A stretch of DNA of 64,000 nucleotides. It comes from Epiperipatus broadwayi. Lineage: Eukaryota > Onychophora > Udeonychophora > Euonychophora > Peripatidae. The position numbers were made by a program, and so were the translations under genes. Of this stretch, positions 26,175-38,478 are shown one piece after another. Within the stretch, counting starts at the first letter, position 1; the number at the start of each line of letters is the position of its first letter. The stretch is from positions 1,203,501 to 1,267,500 of the forward strand of contig JAQFVV010006272.1 of the NCBI GenBank assembly GCA_028023455.1. The letters run 5' to 3'. The notes beneath the pieces are model-generated. The model ran no database searches. It saw only the letters and a list, made by a program, of their open reading frames with translations, and was not told the origin of the DNA.

Positions 26175-26731
26175 TTACACAGGCCTAATTTGATTTTTAG
26201 TGCCAGATTTGGGAAAGTTTTGAATTACACTGATCTCTGGATGAGGCCTTATCCCTTTGCAACCTATGATATAACCAAGGAAAACTACCTGGTTGAAAAT
26301 GAGGGTACTCTTCTTGAAGTTGATTTTGATTCCCTTTTTGTAGCACTCTTCTAAAAAAAGGTGTTGAAGATGTTCTTCAATTGTGGCAGATGCAATTAAT
26401 ACATCATCGACATAAATAGTCATGATCTGCTTAACCTCAGGAGATAGTAACTTATCTAGACATCTAATCAAACCACAGTCACTATTTATTAAAGGTATCC
26501 TATTAAATAGATATGTAAAACACTCATATTGGAAATAATGTATTGGTGATCATCAGGATGGAGCTCAATCTGCCAACAGATGAATATTAGATTAAAAGTG
26601 GAAAACACCTTGTTTCCAAATCTAAAGAATAATTTGTATATGGTTGGTGAAATGTTTCTGTCAGGGAAAGTAATTTTGTTTAGTTGCCTGGCATCCAAAC
26701 AAAATCTCATCAACCCATCTTTCTTGTTCAC
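26175..26731 (-). pseudogene. Reverse transcriptase of Ty3/gypsy pol
   Basis: Two open segments in different frames. 26,731-26,489 reads 'MNKKDGLMRFCLDARQLNKIT' early (split here as motif 1-2: KKDG and RFCLDARQLN) and then 'FSTFNLIFICWQIELHPDD', where the catalytic aspartate of motif A (family FSxxDL) is asparagine. 26,471-26,175 carries 'IMTIYVDDVLIAS' (motif C with intact YVDD), 'FLEECYKKGIKINFKKS' and 'VVFLGYIIG', the thumb-start block. The two parts join across a frameshift near 26,480. Loss of the motif A aspartate plus the frameshift make it non-functional. Confidence 0.92.
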
Positions 26732-27181
26732 AGTTACAACTGGATTACAGTGAGGTGAAGAACATTTAAAAATGATCCTCCCAATCCAGCAATTTATTAA
26801 TCTGTTTAAATATTTTTCTATGATATTGGTATGTAATAGAGTATATATATTAACATAATTCTCTGTTAAAATCCATCAATCACTCCTGGTATCTCCAAAA
26901 AAATCAGGCTAAATTTATTAATAACAGATCACAATTTTAATGCATCATCGCATCCAAGCAATTTGAAATCTGTGAGTTTATCATCTAGGAGGTTTCTGAA
27001 ATATTGGATATGATACAATTAACTTCAGGTCAATCCTATCTCAGAAGCAATATCACCTCCATGACTTCATCACTTATTTTAAATGTTTTGTCAAAGAAAT
27101 GAATAATGCAGATGTTCAAGTGTAAGAAGTTTGCCTCTCATATGACATCATGGATTAGACCATTCAGTATTAAAATATGTG

Positions 27182-27376
27182 CTAGAGGATTGTGAGGTCT
27201 ATTTGGATCTCAACCCAGATTTGTTTTTGTGCTAGTTTAGCTTTCCTGCTGTTAGCCATGGTAACCTGAATAGATTTCAGTGATAGGGTTTTAATGTTGG
27301 AACTTTTGAACAGGATCTCTGGAATTTCTGATACAACTGAAATCTGGCTACCAGAATCTAACAGTACTTTAACCAA
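27182..27376 (-). pseudogene. Aspartic protease of Ty3/gypsy pol
   Basis: The open segment starts 'MVKVLLDSGSQISVVSE', with the retropepsin active-site triplet DSG, followed by a hydrophobic 'IKTLSLKSIQVTMANSRKAK' stretch typical of the flap region. It lies upstream of RT, as in Ty3/gypsy pol. Family role: cleaves the Gag-Pol polyprotein. The reading frame closes at 27,182 while the RT lies in another frame, so the polyprotein is broken. Confidence 0.85.
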
Positions 27377-27479
27377 AAGCCCTCAACAATACCTCTATTA
27401 TGGGCAGGTTTGCAAAGTGAAGTTGGACCCTTTATCCACCCACAAACCCATTTTACTGATTTCTTGATAAGAAGTTGAT

Positions 27480-29518
27480 TTCACCTTCCTCAGGGTCATT
27501 TTAGGTTCTTGAAGTGAGTAACATAGCCTCAACTATTCTGGACTGTGGGCATGTAATAACTGGGGATTTCCTTAGATTTTTGAGTGAGAATTATCAGTTT
27601 TGTTAACACTTGTCTGATTTCTTTTGGGTGACCATATATATGGAGGATTTTTTGGAAGGATTTTACCTTTCAATGGCTGGCATCATTGTCATTTTTCCTT
27701 TTCTTATAGAATATAGCATTAAGAGTAGCCTCCTATTTCCTTTTCTCAGGTGACCTAGTCAATATGTTACTATTGTTCATGTCTATATTGTTGAGCAATT
27801 AAGCTACCTGCTCAATACTCCTAGCACTAGTACACAATAGGGATTGCTCAATTTTAAGAGGCAAATATTTTTATCCTTATAATTTTGCTCTTACTCAGGT
27901 GGTAGATGCTATGTGTCCTTAACTTTGTGACCTAGTGGCAAAAGAACTTTGTCAAAGTCTTTCCTGGTGCTGATCTATATTTCTCCTAAAATAGTTGGTA
28001 TACCAGGGCCTATACTTCAAGAATTTTTTAACTAACAAATTTTTGGTAATCATCAAAGGTGGATGACCCCCACTACATCAATACATCTTCTGTATGCTAT
28101 AATCACTTTTAAGATAAATTTCAATTCAGCAAAATGTAAAGATTGAGGCTCCTAAGATGCTCTATGGGTGCTTTGTTGGTGACTGTCTTAAATATTTTAA
28201 CCTCACAAACTAGTTAACTGGGTGAGGCATCTTATTCATCTCTGGAGTATTTATCTGACTGGTGAGCACCTGTTTTTCAGGATTGGCCTGATATGCATTC
28301 AGGTATAACTCTTTTAAATTAGTGTTAAGAGGGTAATTTTCCCCATTGGACATTCTTGAGAGGGTCACTGAATTTCTGAGGGTCCTAGAGGGCAACTTCC
28401 AAGTGATTTCCCCTATCACTCTATTTTCATTCTGGGTTATTGAGTCAATCCTCGTTTGCTAAATTTCCATGCTTGGTGTCCTTTGATACAGCTGAGACTC
28501 AATCATTACCAACCTTTGGTTGAGAGCCTCATCTAATTTTTCAATTCAATCCTGTGTTTCAGCTGTGTTATCAACCAGTTTCTTGACAGTGGTCCAGTCT
28601 AAAATGATTTCAGTCACTGCTGAGACTATCTTGTTCTCAAGTCACTTAAGATCATCAAGGGCTCCAAGCGTCCTATCCTGTGACTTTGCTTTGAGGCTCT
28701 GGGCTGTGGAAAGTTGGTCCATTCTCCTCTTGGATGCTATCTTGTTAGTTCTGTTCTGTGCATCTTATCGCATGACATTTAATTGCTCAATGATGATATA
28801 CTTGAATTCTTCAAACTAACTGTTGCTGGCATTATAAATCCTTTTCATCAATTTCATTCTTTGTTACCAAATGTTTGTTTTATTTCAGAAATTGTCTCTC
28901 TAAACACTAAGTTGATGGACAATTGCTCTATATCTGAGGAGCCTACCCTCTATGTCTTTCATATCAATTTTTAGGTCTGATCTAACACTATCTACCTTTC
29001 CTTTCAATTTTTCTTCCCTGTTGGCCATCCTGCTACTGAATTCTTTCATTTCCACTTTCATATTATTCATATTACAAGTCATTTATGCTTCCATGTTTAA
29101 CAGTTCCTATTGCTGGTATCTTCACTTCCATACTGTTTATATCCTCTTTGATACTACTGATGTTACTGTCCAAATCATTTGATATTGCTTCTTTGCTGTT
29201 CATGCTTTAGTTGAACTCCTCCCTGAAACAACTCCTAACCATTTGAAACATTTGCTCCATCACTGTCACATCTCCAGTATCCTGTGTTACTTAGTTTTCA
29301 GGTACCTGGGCCATTTCATCAGGTGCCCCTTGGATTTGAGGTAACACCTGATATGCCATTTGTGCCTGTGGAGGATGGTCTACTTTGGTCATAGACCCCC
29401 AGGGCATTTGGATCTGTAAAGATCCTTCACCAACACTATTAGAATCACTTTCCCTTTCACCATCACTAATATCCATATTTTTGCTTGTTAATAGTTTACC
29501 ACTTCTTTTTTTTCTCAA
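27480..29518 (-). pseudogene. gag region of Ty3/gypsy element
   Basis: The likely start is the methionine at 29,518, about 380 bases downstream of the 5' LTR. The first 75 residues are basic then acidic ('GERESDSNSVGEGS'). The segment 29,082-28,900 is a heptad-like charged stretch, probably coiled coil. 28,419-28,210 is another open piece ('NYPLNTNLKELYLNAY'). From 28,200 to 27,480 short capsid-like pieces alternate with stops; I could not find a clean CCHC zinc knuckle. Assignment rests on position between primer-binding region and protease. Role in the family: virus-like particle coat and RNA packaging inside the cell. Confidence 0.65.
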
Positions 29519-29874
29519 TAGTTAAGTATAATGCTATTTACTTTATTACCAATATGAATAGAGAGATGTCATAGGACCTCATGCTATCTCATTACCACTT
29601 AGCATGTATGTTTAATTTCTCACTGCATTTTTGTGTTGGTGTATATGTTGTTCTTAATGCCTAGCCTTTAACCTATCTGTTTCATGCATAACTCACTTAC
29701 TTTAATTTATTTTAATTAATTAATTATTTCTTCATGGTCCAGTTTATCATCTCATTTCCACCAATCAATTCATATACCTAAACAAATTCATAAGGGAGAA
29801 TAAGTTAAAAAAAATTTTTTTTTTAATATCCCAGTCCAATGGACGGACCTTTTTGAAAGCTTTGTTTCATGCCC

Positions 29875-29892
29875 CTAAAGTATGGGTACCAA
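29875..29892 (-). promoter_or_regulatory. Putative primer-binding site
   Basis: In minus-strand sense the 5' LTR end (29,897) is followed after five bases by TGGTACCCATACTTTAG. A start of TGG, complementary to a tRNA CCA end, is what an LTR retrotransposon needs here. The tRNA identity is not determined. Confidence 0.45.
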
Positions 29893-29896
29893 AAAA

Positions 29897-32256
29897 TGTG
29901 ATGGTCCAGGTTTTCCATCAGAAAAGGACACATCTGACTATGGTCAGACCTAGGGTCTTTGGGTATAATGCCAAGAATGATCTGATGGAGTACCTAACCA
30001 ATGATCATGCCTACTTGCAATGGGCTAGCTCTAGGTTTACACATTAAGTTCAGCCACAATTTAGGCTAGTTCATCCATACATTACCCTTTTTCGGATTCC
30101 ACACATATCATAATTCAAACCCAAAGAGAATGTTGCATTTAGCTCTCTTCAGTGATGAATTTACCTTAGATAGCTATTATAGTATCTTTATATGGATGCC
30201 AATCAAATAAAGGACTCATTTAACCATATTATAATATAGTGTAAAAGAGTGTGTGTATGTGTACATATGTATGGTTATGAATTGATGAGTGGGTGGATAA
30301 ATAACTTTGATAAACCAGAGACCATTTAATGAGAATCAAATTAACAGTATGTATTTACAAACAATATAAAAAATAAAAAAATGAAACACTCTTTTAACAA
30401 AAAAAAGAATTATATACATATATGTGTGTCAAGTATGTATCCCTATCATATTAATGATTAAATGTTTATTACCCTAACCCTTCGCATGATAGGTATATAT
30501 AGAGACACTACAAATTTACAGAGTAGATTGATAAAAAGAAAAAAATATTACTTCAATGTTCCAATGATCATGAAGCTAACTAATCATTTAACAAAAACAT
30601 ATGAAGATGTATTCAGTAGCTTCATAGTTTAATTCCAAATGTATCCATTTCCTCTTCTTGGAAGACCCCCTTTAACTATGTACAAGTTTAATAGGAAAAA
30701 GCATTCATGCCAGACTATTAGTCATTCATACTGAATAAACAAATATAAACAATCATTAGTTAACAAAAAAATAAACAAAAAAACAACATGAACTCTGTCC
30801 TGTAGCAAGTATATGTTTTTTAATATGGAATAATACAAAATAAAATCTTACCTTTATTCCATATTTAATTAGTAGGGATTATGATAGTAATACCTAATGT
30901 CATGGCACTGGAGAGAGGGTTATCTAAGCTTTATTTAATAAAATAAATAAAAAGTCTAATTTAACAACATTCCTCTCAGCACTTTCCTGACTTTAGCTAC
31001 AATGGACTCTTCTGAGTTATAGAAATTTTGATTCCCAAGTGCAGAAATAAAGTAAATTAAAAAACAACAACACAGAATTCTACAAATGTGTATATAAAAT
31101 AAAATAAAAAAGATTACACAACAAATTAAGACTTTCTTCAAGTTATCTTGCATAATGTTTGTGAATTAGGCAACCAACGTCTGATAATGTTCATTGCAGT
31201 TCCGGTTATACTTCTATGGCAAGTCACATATTCCTCATGGGGACTTCTCAGCAATATATTTGGAATGACATTATTTCCATATCCTGTTGTTTTTCATTCT
31301 GTATCCATCTGGATGTTTCAGAAAGAGTGTTTCATGTTTCAGCAGGTGTAAAACAATTGAATATGAGGGCTGATGACTTTTAGCCTTACAACATTATTGA
31401 ATTAGCTGGAGTACATTGCTTTGCAGTTCATAAACAATTAAAATTTCCTTAATTCAGTGTTTGTTATTAAATAATTTTTTATAAGAACATATTTATTCCA
31501 ACATTTATATATAACTATGATTTGTATTTGAAGAATACCATGGTCCTTTTAAATTTAAATGGCTATTTAAATCAGTTCAATTATTTTATCCAACTGCACT
31601 AATCTATTAAAATTCTTTTTGTTTAAATATCGGTTGCATTTTCTTGCAATTTGCATTACAGCAACCCAACAAGTAATTTGAAGTGTTCGAACAACCAGTC
31701 CATGTTCTTTGATATTTGAACATTAGATTTTCCAATGTTATTACATAGCTTTTGCATTTTTTGAAAATAGTAAATAGATGATGGAAATGACTTGAGTTTG
31801 TATTTATACTGAACTCATTGTGTTCTGTTGTGTAGGTGTACTCACATTTTATTTCCTTTTCCATAACTGTGTGAACCTTATTGTTACATATATTATATTG
31901 ATTATAAGCAAAATAAAATTAGGTAGTAGAATTATGCTTTCATCTTCTGCACATGGCTACCTAGTGACTGGTTTGAGATTAGGTCCTTTTTGCTTATTTA
32001 TTCTCAGTCCTATATAATAATGTGCAATATATTAAGATTAATTTAATTGTTTACATACATATATATTACTATAACTTCTTTTTAATTAGTATTTTCATCT
32101 TTCTAATAAATAAGTAAAACTAACTTATCATGATATTTCCTTAATATAGTTAAAAATAAACATTTGCTTAACCATATATTAACTGAATTTACATTAGAAA
32201 TGAGTTTGATTTGGTGGTGAGAGTGAACAAAGGTTAGATTGTAAGCTGCCCTTACA
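29897..32256 (-). repeat. 5' LTR of the Ty3/gypsy element
   Basis: About 2,360 bp, partner of 21,354-23,827. In plus-strand sense it starts TGTGATGGTCCAGG and ends CTGCCCTTACA, then (TA)n. It would hold the promoter and polyadenylation signals; I cannot fix a TATA box with confidence in such AT-rich DNA. Confidence 0.9.
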
Positions 32257-32272
32257 ATATATATATATATAT

Positions 32273-34395
32273 TGTAACGATATATAAATATGTCGTTACA
32301 TTAATTTAAAATAAAAACTTAATAAAAGTTCGCAAATAAAAGTAAAAAACTAAACGCTAAAATTAAAATATTGTTAAACGTATATATTCGCACAGATGCT
32401 AAACTTTAAAAATATTTTTTTTCATAAACAAAAAAAAAAGTATTTGAACGTATTTTTTTTAATAAAAAAATACAAGGTTGAAATATAAAAATATTTTAAT
32501 AAAAAAATAACGTAAGTTAAAGTAAAAACAGGTATTAATTAATTCCTGTAATCTGTAAATGGAAATGATTGTTTATTAATTATCTAAAAGCTGTTTAATT
32601 AAAAAGTCAGATGGAAAGTTAGATAAGAGAAGGGATTTTAGCTTGACCAATGGAAGCCAAATAAAGGCCCGGACCATAACGAAAAAACAGAACAGTGACG
32701 TTTTTGTTCATGGAATCCATAGGAGGACTATAAAAAAAAAAATATTGAGTTCCAGTCAGAGAGAGCTTTTTCCAACTTGATTTTGGTGAGTCTGGCGACA
32801 AGAGGCACTTGTCGTCCTCACTCACTTATTTAAAAATGCAAAGACTGTGATACCAGGACAGAACCAGCAACTGCCACCTCCAAAACATCAGACCGGTCTT
32901 CCAGGAAAATCTGCATGGGAATTGCCAACGGGAACAGGGACTTCTCTACCGTAAGCAATAGAACTGAACAATTGTTAAAATCATAACCTTAATTAAGAAC
33001 TTTAAAGATTGCTAAGTGAATTTAAATTTTATAAAAAGGAACTTTTCTCTGACTTATGTGTCAACTAAATTGATAATGTGATATTTTATATATGTGTGCG
33101 TTTGATAAAAAAAAAATCATTTCCATTTATTATTTATTGTATTGATATTTATTGTTTAAATTTTAAATGAGGTAATTTCAAGTTGTTTATAGACGCTTGC
33201 ATGGATTCGTTTGCGGTTAATTATATTTTGGTTTTCATATTTGATCAAAATATATAGACATTCGATAAATAATGATACCTTACGGTGAGTATCTAAAATG
33301 TATTTATTCGGATGTCTTTTAAGTTATTGGTGACAACGCAAGTATCTTATGGTGAATACTATTGGGTTACTTATAAGTTTCCCTCTGTGATTGTCGGTAT
33401 CAATAATTTTGTATTTTGATCGTTTATGTTTATTTTGAAATGTTTTTGACCGTGGAATCTATGTAATCGATCTATACCCAACATTTTTAAACTCATTTGT
33501 GTGAACGTATCTAAATGTTAAACTTAAGTCGGGCGTGAATGGCTATATAGATTTGTAAAGTTATATTAGGGGAGGGTAATCTTAGGTTATTTGTGTCATT
33601 GTTGAATTGGGTCAATGGATTGGATATATTTGTGTAATTAGTAGATGTAGTATGAGTTTCGCTACGTGCAGAATCGCTGTATACACCGCACCAACCCTTT
33701 GCCTATGGATGGGATTGTAAGTCGGCAAAAAGGATCGCGGTCCCTTCCTATGGAGTTTTTATTTTATTGTTCTTCTTGCTATACAGACGTCATATTCCTG
33801 TATTAGAAAAGAGTCAATGTTTTTCTTAAACTATATTGTTCAGATGTCCATTCCTGACAGTATAGTATCTTTGTGCTGTTGTATTTTCATGCTACATTGA
33901 ATACATAAATGTATCGGATGGATTGATGCCAGTTTGACTGCGAATTTTAGCCTAGGGTTAAATAGGGATAGAATGTTTTATTTTCAAATGCAGATCTATG
34001 TAGTCTATTCATACTTGACAATCTAAATAAAAAAAAATTAAAATCATTGAAATTTATGTAAATGTAAAAATAAAGAGTAATATAAAAATCTAAAAATGTT
34101 AAACCTATTCCTCGAATTTAGAATGATTTTATATGTGCGTAAATAAATATTTTATGTGTAAATTTCTGGCAGTGGCTTTTATTCTCTTATATTTAAGATA
34201 ATACAATTTATATTTTATTATCTCTGCGTCTCCGCTGAGCTAGTGACTTGGGCTAACGATCGGAATATTTAAATAAAGTGGAATCTTAACAGCGCGTATC
34301 TGCCTACTTTATAAATTTTTCTAGGCTAAAATGCCTAGATGGCGCCCTTGGTAGTGCGGTGCGGTGCGATCTCCCACTTCATTTGGATCGTTATA
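32273..34395 (+). mobile_element. LTR-like repeat L3 with promoter
   Basis: About 2.1 kb, beginning TGTAACGAT directly after a TA run and ending ATCGTTATA directly before another TA run, so the two ends are inverted repeats of about nine bases with one transition. The first 28 bases are themselves a palindrome-like unit (TGTAACGA ... TCGTTACA). Its end matches L1 and, more weakly, L2 and L4. A promoter and a long transcribed-looking, less AT-rich region lie in the first third. No gag or pol is attached. I infer a solo LTR; a non-LTR origin is not excluded. Confidence 0.5.
32646..32760 (+). promoter_or_regulatory. CCAAT-TATA-initiator promoter inside L3
   Basis: CCAAT at 32,646-32,650, TATAAAAA at 32,729-32,736, and an initiator-like CCAGTCAG at 32,752-32,759, about 24 bases after the TATA start. 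Downstream to about 32,950 the sequence is much less AT-rich, and 'ctctaccgtaagc' at about 32,944-32,956 could be a splice donor. This is the clearest RNA polymerase II promoter by sequence in the window; it probably belongs to the repeat rather than to a host gene. Confidence 0.55.
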
Positions 34396-34755
34396 ATATA
34401 TATATATATGCAAATTGGAAGTGGATGATTTGTTTATAAGTAATTAAATAAAACTATGCCTTTTTGCTTTAAACTGTGGTTAATTTAATCCAATATTTAA
34501 TCCTTATTTGAGAGAATTTAGAGGACAAATCATTATCGGTTCCTGCTTACTTTTTTTTTAAATATTGGTTTACAAAAAAGAAAAATTATTTTTACAGGTT
34601 ATCCCCTTCTAAATATAGATAATTAGGATCCATAAAATATTTAAAAAGTATCTGTTTAAACAAAAAATATAATAATATTTCAAATTATAATGTAATTGTC
34701 AAATTTAGATAGATTAGCAAGAGAACAGAGTAGCCATGTAATAAGATATATAAAA
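34396..34755 (+). repeat. Dispersed repeat R2, copy 2
   Basis: Begins with the TA run and 'tgcaaattgg' immediately after L3 and matches 15,349-15,712 for about 360 bp. The adjoining 34,756-35,093 is AT-rich with no recognised content. Confidence 0.75.
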
Positions 34756-35095
34756 AATGTGTGTACAAATATAGATGTATATGGCATATATGAGAATATC
34801 CCAAAACTAAAATAAAATATAATGTTATAATCATTTTAATTTCAAATTAGATATATAAATTGTTTATTGTTACAAATGTGATCAAGCATAGTCTTGCATG
34901 GAGATTTAGACCCTTGTGTTGATCCTTATAAAATGTAACATTTTCTTTTTTTCACCTGGTGAAAGTTTTTGAAAAATTCTCAAAATTTCATTAATATATA
35001 AAATCTTTATTTTATATTAAAATGGAATAATCTTTCTAATTTAATTTTATAAACATATAATATTCTTAAAAAATCACATTTGACCTTTTTAAATA

Positions 35096-36303
35096 CACCT
35101 GGGTCTTGTTTTACATGATAGATAGGTTCCTCAGAAAACACGCGCAAACGAAATCGCGCAAAAATAGATGTAACTTACATTGAGAAAGGGGGGATGCGGT
35201 CTGTAATTTTTAAAAATTTGCGTAAAAGCAAAGCACCAACGTAAAATTACTTTAAAATTCGCGCAAAAAAAAAAAAAATAAGGAAATAAAATAAGACTAA
35301 TAAAAAATTTCAAATTTGAAAAAAATTGATACAAGACAAACTTTTTTTAACTATAATATTTAATTCTATTCAAAATAATATATTTTTATGCATAATTTAC
35401 AGTACAGTAATTTATATTTTTTTATACATGTTTTAATTATTATCGATATTTGCCCCAAAACACGTTCATTTGTAAACTAGTAAAAAATCAGATTCTCATG
35501 TGATGTGATGTGATGTATTTGGCTTCTCCTTAAATGAAGTCAAGAATATCTCAGCAATTATTCTCACAAGAGGAAATACAACTAGCGCCAAGTTCACTCT
35601 CATGTTGTGTTAATGGTTTTCTGTTGAGGATGACGATGATTTTATTAATTGTTTATGAACTTAGACTTATGATAATAAAAAGACATTTATTCACCACTGC
35701 TGGGAAAAATTTAATTAAAACTAACAATTGAAAATTAAATTCTTATTTTTGTCTTTAATTTTCAATTCCGTTTAAAAATTAAATTTCGTTTTACATCACA
35801 TTAATTTCAAGTCACCCGTAAGTAATTTTTAAATTCTTAATTACAATTAAAAATCAGACATTAATTTTTAATTGTGCCCACTGCTATTACTGACCTTTTA
35901 AAAATAAACTTGTGGACACTAAATGATTAATAATTGATTATGTTCTTTTTAAAAAAGCAAAAACAGAATGTGATTTAAAATGCAAAATTAACACGCACAA
36001 TGTTTGAACAAATTTACATTATAATCTTGTAAAATTTAATGTGTGTATACAAAAAATGTGGAAATCATGATTTTAATTTCATTATTGCATAAAATCTTAC
36101 TATTATAAACCACTGAAAATATTGAAATTACTAAGATGAAAGTAGAATTCCAATAGTGTGCTATTACTTTCAATATAACGTAAGTGTGCAAAATTTATTA
36201 TTTAAAGTAATAGCGCATTATCGGAGGTCGACTTCTGGTGAAACACGAATCGCATAACTTCAAAATCGTGTTAAATAAGTCTGCGTAAAAAGAGACCCAG
36301 GTG
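35096..36303. mobile_element. Tigger/pogo-like non-autonomous DNA transposon, copy 1
   Basis: The ends are inverted repeats: CACCTGGGTCTTGTTTTAC on the left and, reversed, CACCTGGGTCTCTTTTTACGC on the right, each flanked by TA (35,094-35,095 and 36,304-36,305). TA target duplication with such ends is typical of the Tc1/mariner-pogo group. It is 1,208 bp and matches the copy at 56,895-58,121 over its length. Close to the right end lies an internal hairpin ('gctattacttt' about 36,163, 'aaagtaatagcgcattatcgg' about 36,205-36,225). No transposase is present, so it depends on a full element elsewhere. Confidence 0.85.
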
Positions 36304-36305
36304 TA

Positions 36306-36782
36306 TTTAAAACCTGATTTGTAATATCAGAACAATGTACCATAAATATCAATTATGTTAGTATAAGAGTACAGAAAATAAACAAATTATAAACACATTT
36401 ACAGAAAATGAACAAATTATTATTTTTGTGTGTAAACAAAGAAAGATAGCTTTAGGATTATTGATATTTTCTTTATAATAATTGCAATATTTAAAATAAA
36501 TTTAATGTTGTCTATTCTGACAGATTATCCTGTAATAGATACTGAAGTTTTTTTCATATTAAGGTCAAGTTTATTAGCTAATAGTTATAGAATTTAATAT
36601 ATCAACAACACAGTTCTTCTTTCCAAAATAGTTCATAAATATCCAATATATAAATAAACAAACTCCTTCTTTTAAAAACTTGCTTTTTATATGAATATAA
36701 TCATCAATAAAAAATCCAACGTTTCTACCATTTTATAGTCTTTTCAAAGTACACTAAAGATATATATATACATACACAATAA
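36306..36782. other. AT-rich spacer
   Basis: No recognised feature; it contains a short direct duplication 'aaataaacaaattat' / 'aaatgaacaaattatt' at about 36,377-36,422. Confidence 0.6.
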
Positions 36783-36905
36783 CTGAATTTATTTGGAATA
36801 TTTAAATAAAGTTAAATTTTTCTAAAGACATTTAATACACCTTTTAGATGATGGAAATAGTTCAACATACAACTAAAACACCATCATCACAAACCTTCAG
36901 GAAAA
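36783..36905 (+). mobile_element. SINE-A, headless copy 3
   Basis: Matches only the last 120 bp of the SINE-A copies (blocks 'aaagttaaatttttctaaagaca', 'gatggaaatagttcaa' and 'catcacaaaccttcagg'). The tRNA-like head is absent, which is the 5' truncation expected from incomplete reverse transcription. Confidence 0.6.
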
Positions 36906-37943
36906 CTGTAAGGGTTACTCTTGCCCCAACCACAAAATAAAGTCTTTTAGGAAATAAATTTATAGAATATTACATAATTTATCATTGTCTAATAATGGCA
37001 GAAAGTAAATTTTAATATTTCATAAGTTCTAATAAGAATATTAAATTAATATATGGATTTAAATTGAATGATTTATATATTCACACTGTCTAGACACTTA
37101 AGAATGGCTCATAAATTATCATGTGAGTTCGGAAATAAGACAGGCCGCTTTTATTTCCTTAAAGACTTTATCTTGTGACTGGTGCGAAAGGATCCTTACA
37201 GTTTTATTATTTCATTTAAACAGTGCCAGTGTGGAGTTTGTTTAGCTTCTATATATATATGCAATTTTATTAATCCATTTAAATAAGTTTGTGTCACTAA
37301 AAAAATTGCAGTCTATTAGTTTGAAAAAAGATCTGGAGAAAAAAAAACAAGAGATAATGTTATTTCCTCTTCTGGAAATTATAACAAATAAACATCATTA
37401 ACAGAGAATTGTTCTCAAAAAATGCATTTTTTTTTTTAATAAAAAGAAAGTATTATACTGCATTATATTTTTGACGAATTAGCCTCTATTATTTTTAGAG
37501 TAACAGGAAAGAAAATAAACAAATGTGTTATCTTTTGAAATAAATATTAACAAAAGAATTGCAAAGTACAGCATTTTAAAACTGTACTGTAATTCATTTA
37601 CTCAATACCTGCAGTGATTAATTTTCTATATTAGAATTCGATGAATTTCTAATTTTAAAAACTATAAAAAAATAGTAATTCCCCCCCCCCCGCCCCATAG
37701 TTTAGAAAAAAAATTATTTAATTAGCAATATAAATCTAAAAATACTTAATTAAAAATTAATTTAAAAAATAATCATTTTATGATTATTGGAATAATATAT
37801 TGTGTCAAATAAAAATTTAACCATTGATTTAATAACTGTATTAATCTTATTTAACTAATCACAGGTGAACTAAGAAATAGAACATAGTAAGGCAATGATA
37901 CCAAATGAATAATCAAACAATATTAATAATTTATATTCATGTA
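36906..37943. other. AT-rich spacer with C-tract
   Basis: No gene. A C-run with one G (cccccccccccgcccc-like) lies at 37,681-37,696, and a TA run followed by TGCA at about 37,248-37,262. Confidence 0.6.
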
Positions 37944-38478
37944 AGGTAGGGGCTGACTTCTATCTTCTTTTAACACATTATGGAGGGATGTAATCATAAA
38001 CATATGATCAAAAACATGTGAAAAAGATGTATAATGTCCAAAATACACATTTCATGCTAAAACAGCACTTATCAGGTGGCCCAGTCTACAATTTCTTACA
38101 CATATCTTTATATCATTGTTCAGCATATATATATGTAGCAAATTACTGTAGTTTATTTGATGTGTCAAATGTGATGCCCTCACAAACCCAAATCACTTAA
38201 TGAAAATATATTAGTAATTTTTATTAGTCATTCATTAGACTAGAAATTATCCAATAATGAATATTTCTCTAGTATAATTTTCGCTACACCACTCTCACTC
38301 AAAGTAGGGACTAGTTCTCTATCAGCTTTTAACACCTTGTGGAGGAGTGTAATTATAAACATGTGACCAAAGAAATGTGAACAAGATCTATGATTCCCAA
38401 AATAAACATTTCGTGCTGAACCAGCACCCATCAATTGGCCCAGACCACTATCTCTTATACATATCTTTATTGGTTTAT
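37944..38478 (+). repeat. Two diverged direct repeats of about 180 bp
   Basis: 37,944-38,130 and 38,302-38,478 share in order 'gtagggrctrrytctctatc', 'ttttaacac', 'ggag.g.tgtaat.ataaaca', 'aacatttc.tgct.aa.cagca' and 'ggcccag.c.ac'. The period is about 357 bp, so the space between them is probably part of the unit. Confidence 0.75.

Larger units (their letters stand above)
21354..32256 (-). mobile_element. Ty3/gypsy LTR retrotransposon, complete structure, decayed
   Basis: Minus-strand element of about 10.9 kb: 5' LTR 32,256-29,897, gag, protease, reverse transcriptase, RNase H, integrase, then 3' LTR 23,827-21,354. The order PR-RT-RH-IN defines Ty3/gypsy rather than copia. LTRs start TGTAAGGG and end CATCACA (or TATCACA). 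Flanks are TA-rich on both sides ('atat' is shared), so a short target duplication is plausible but not provable. No envelope gene is seen between integrase and 3' LTR. Frameshifts and stops occur in every gene, and the LTRs differ at many positions, so the insertion is old. The LTRs, at about 2.4 kb, are unusually long for this group. It cannot move by itself. Confidence 0.92.

Noticed and set aside
28520-29182. Plus-strand openings of 99, 63 and 76 residues
   Set aside because: They are antisense to the gag region of the Ty3/gypsy element.
37681-37696. C-run as a G-quadruplex regulator
   Set aside because: A single homopolymer in AT-rich DNA without a promoter or gene nearby; noted only in the spacer description.
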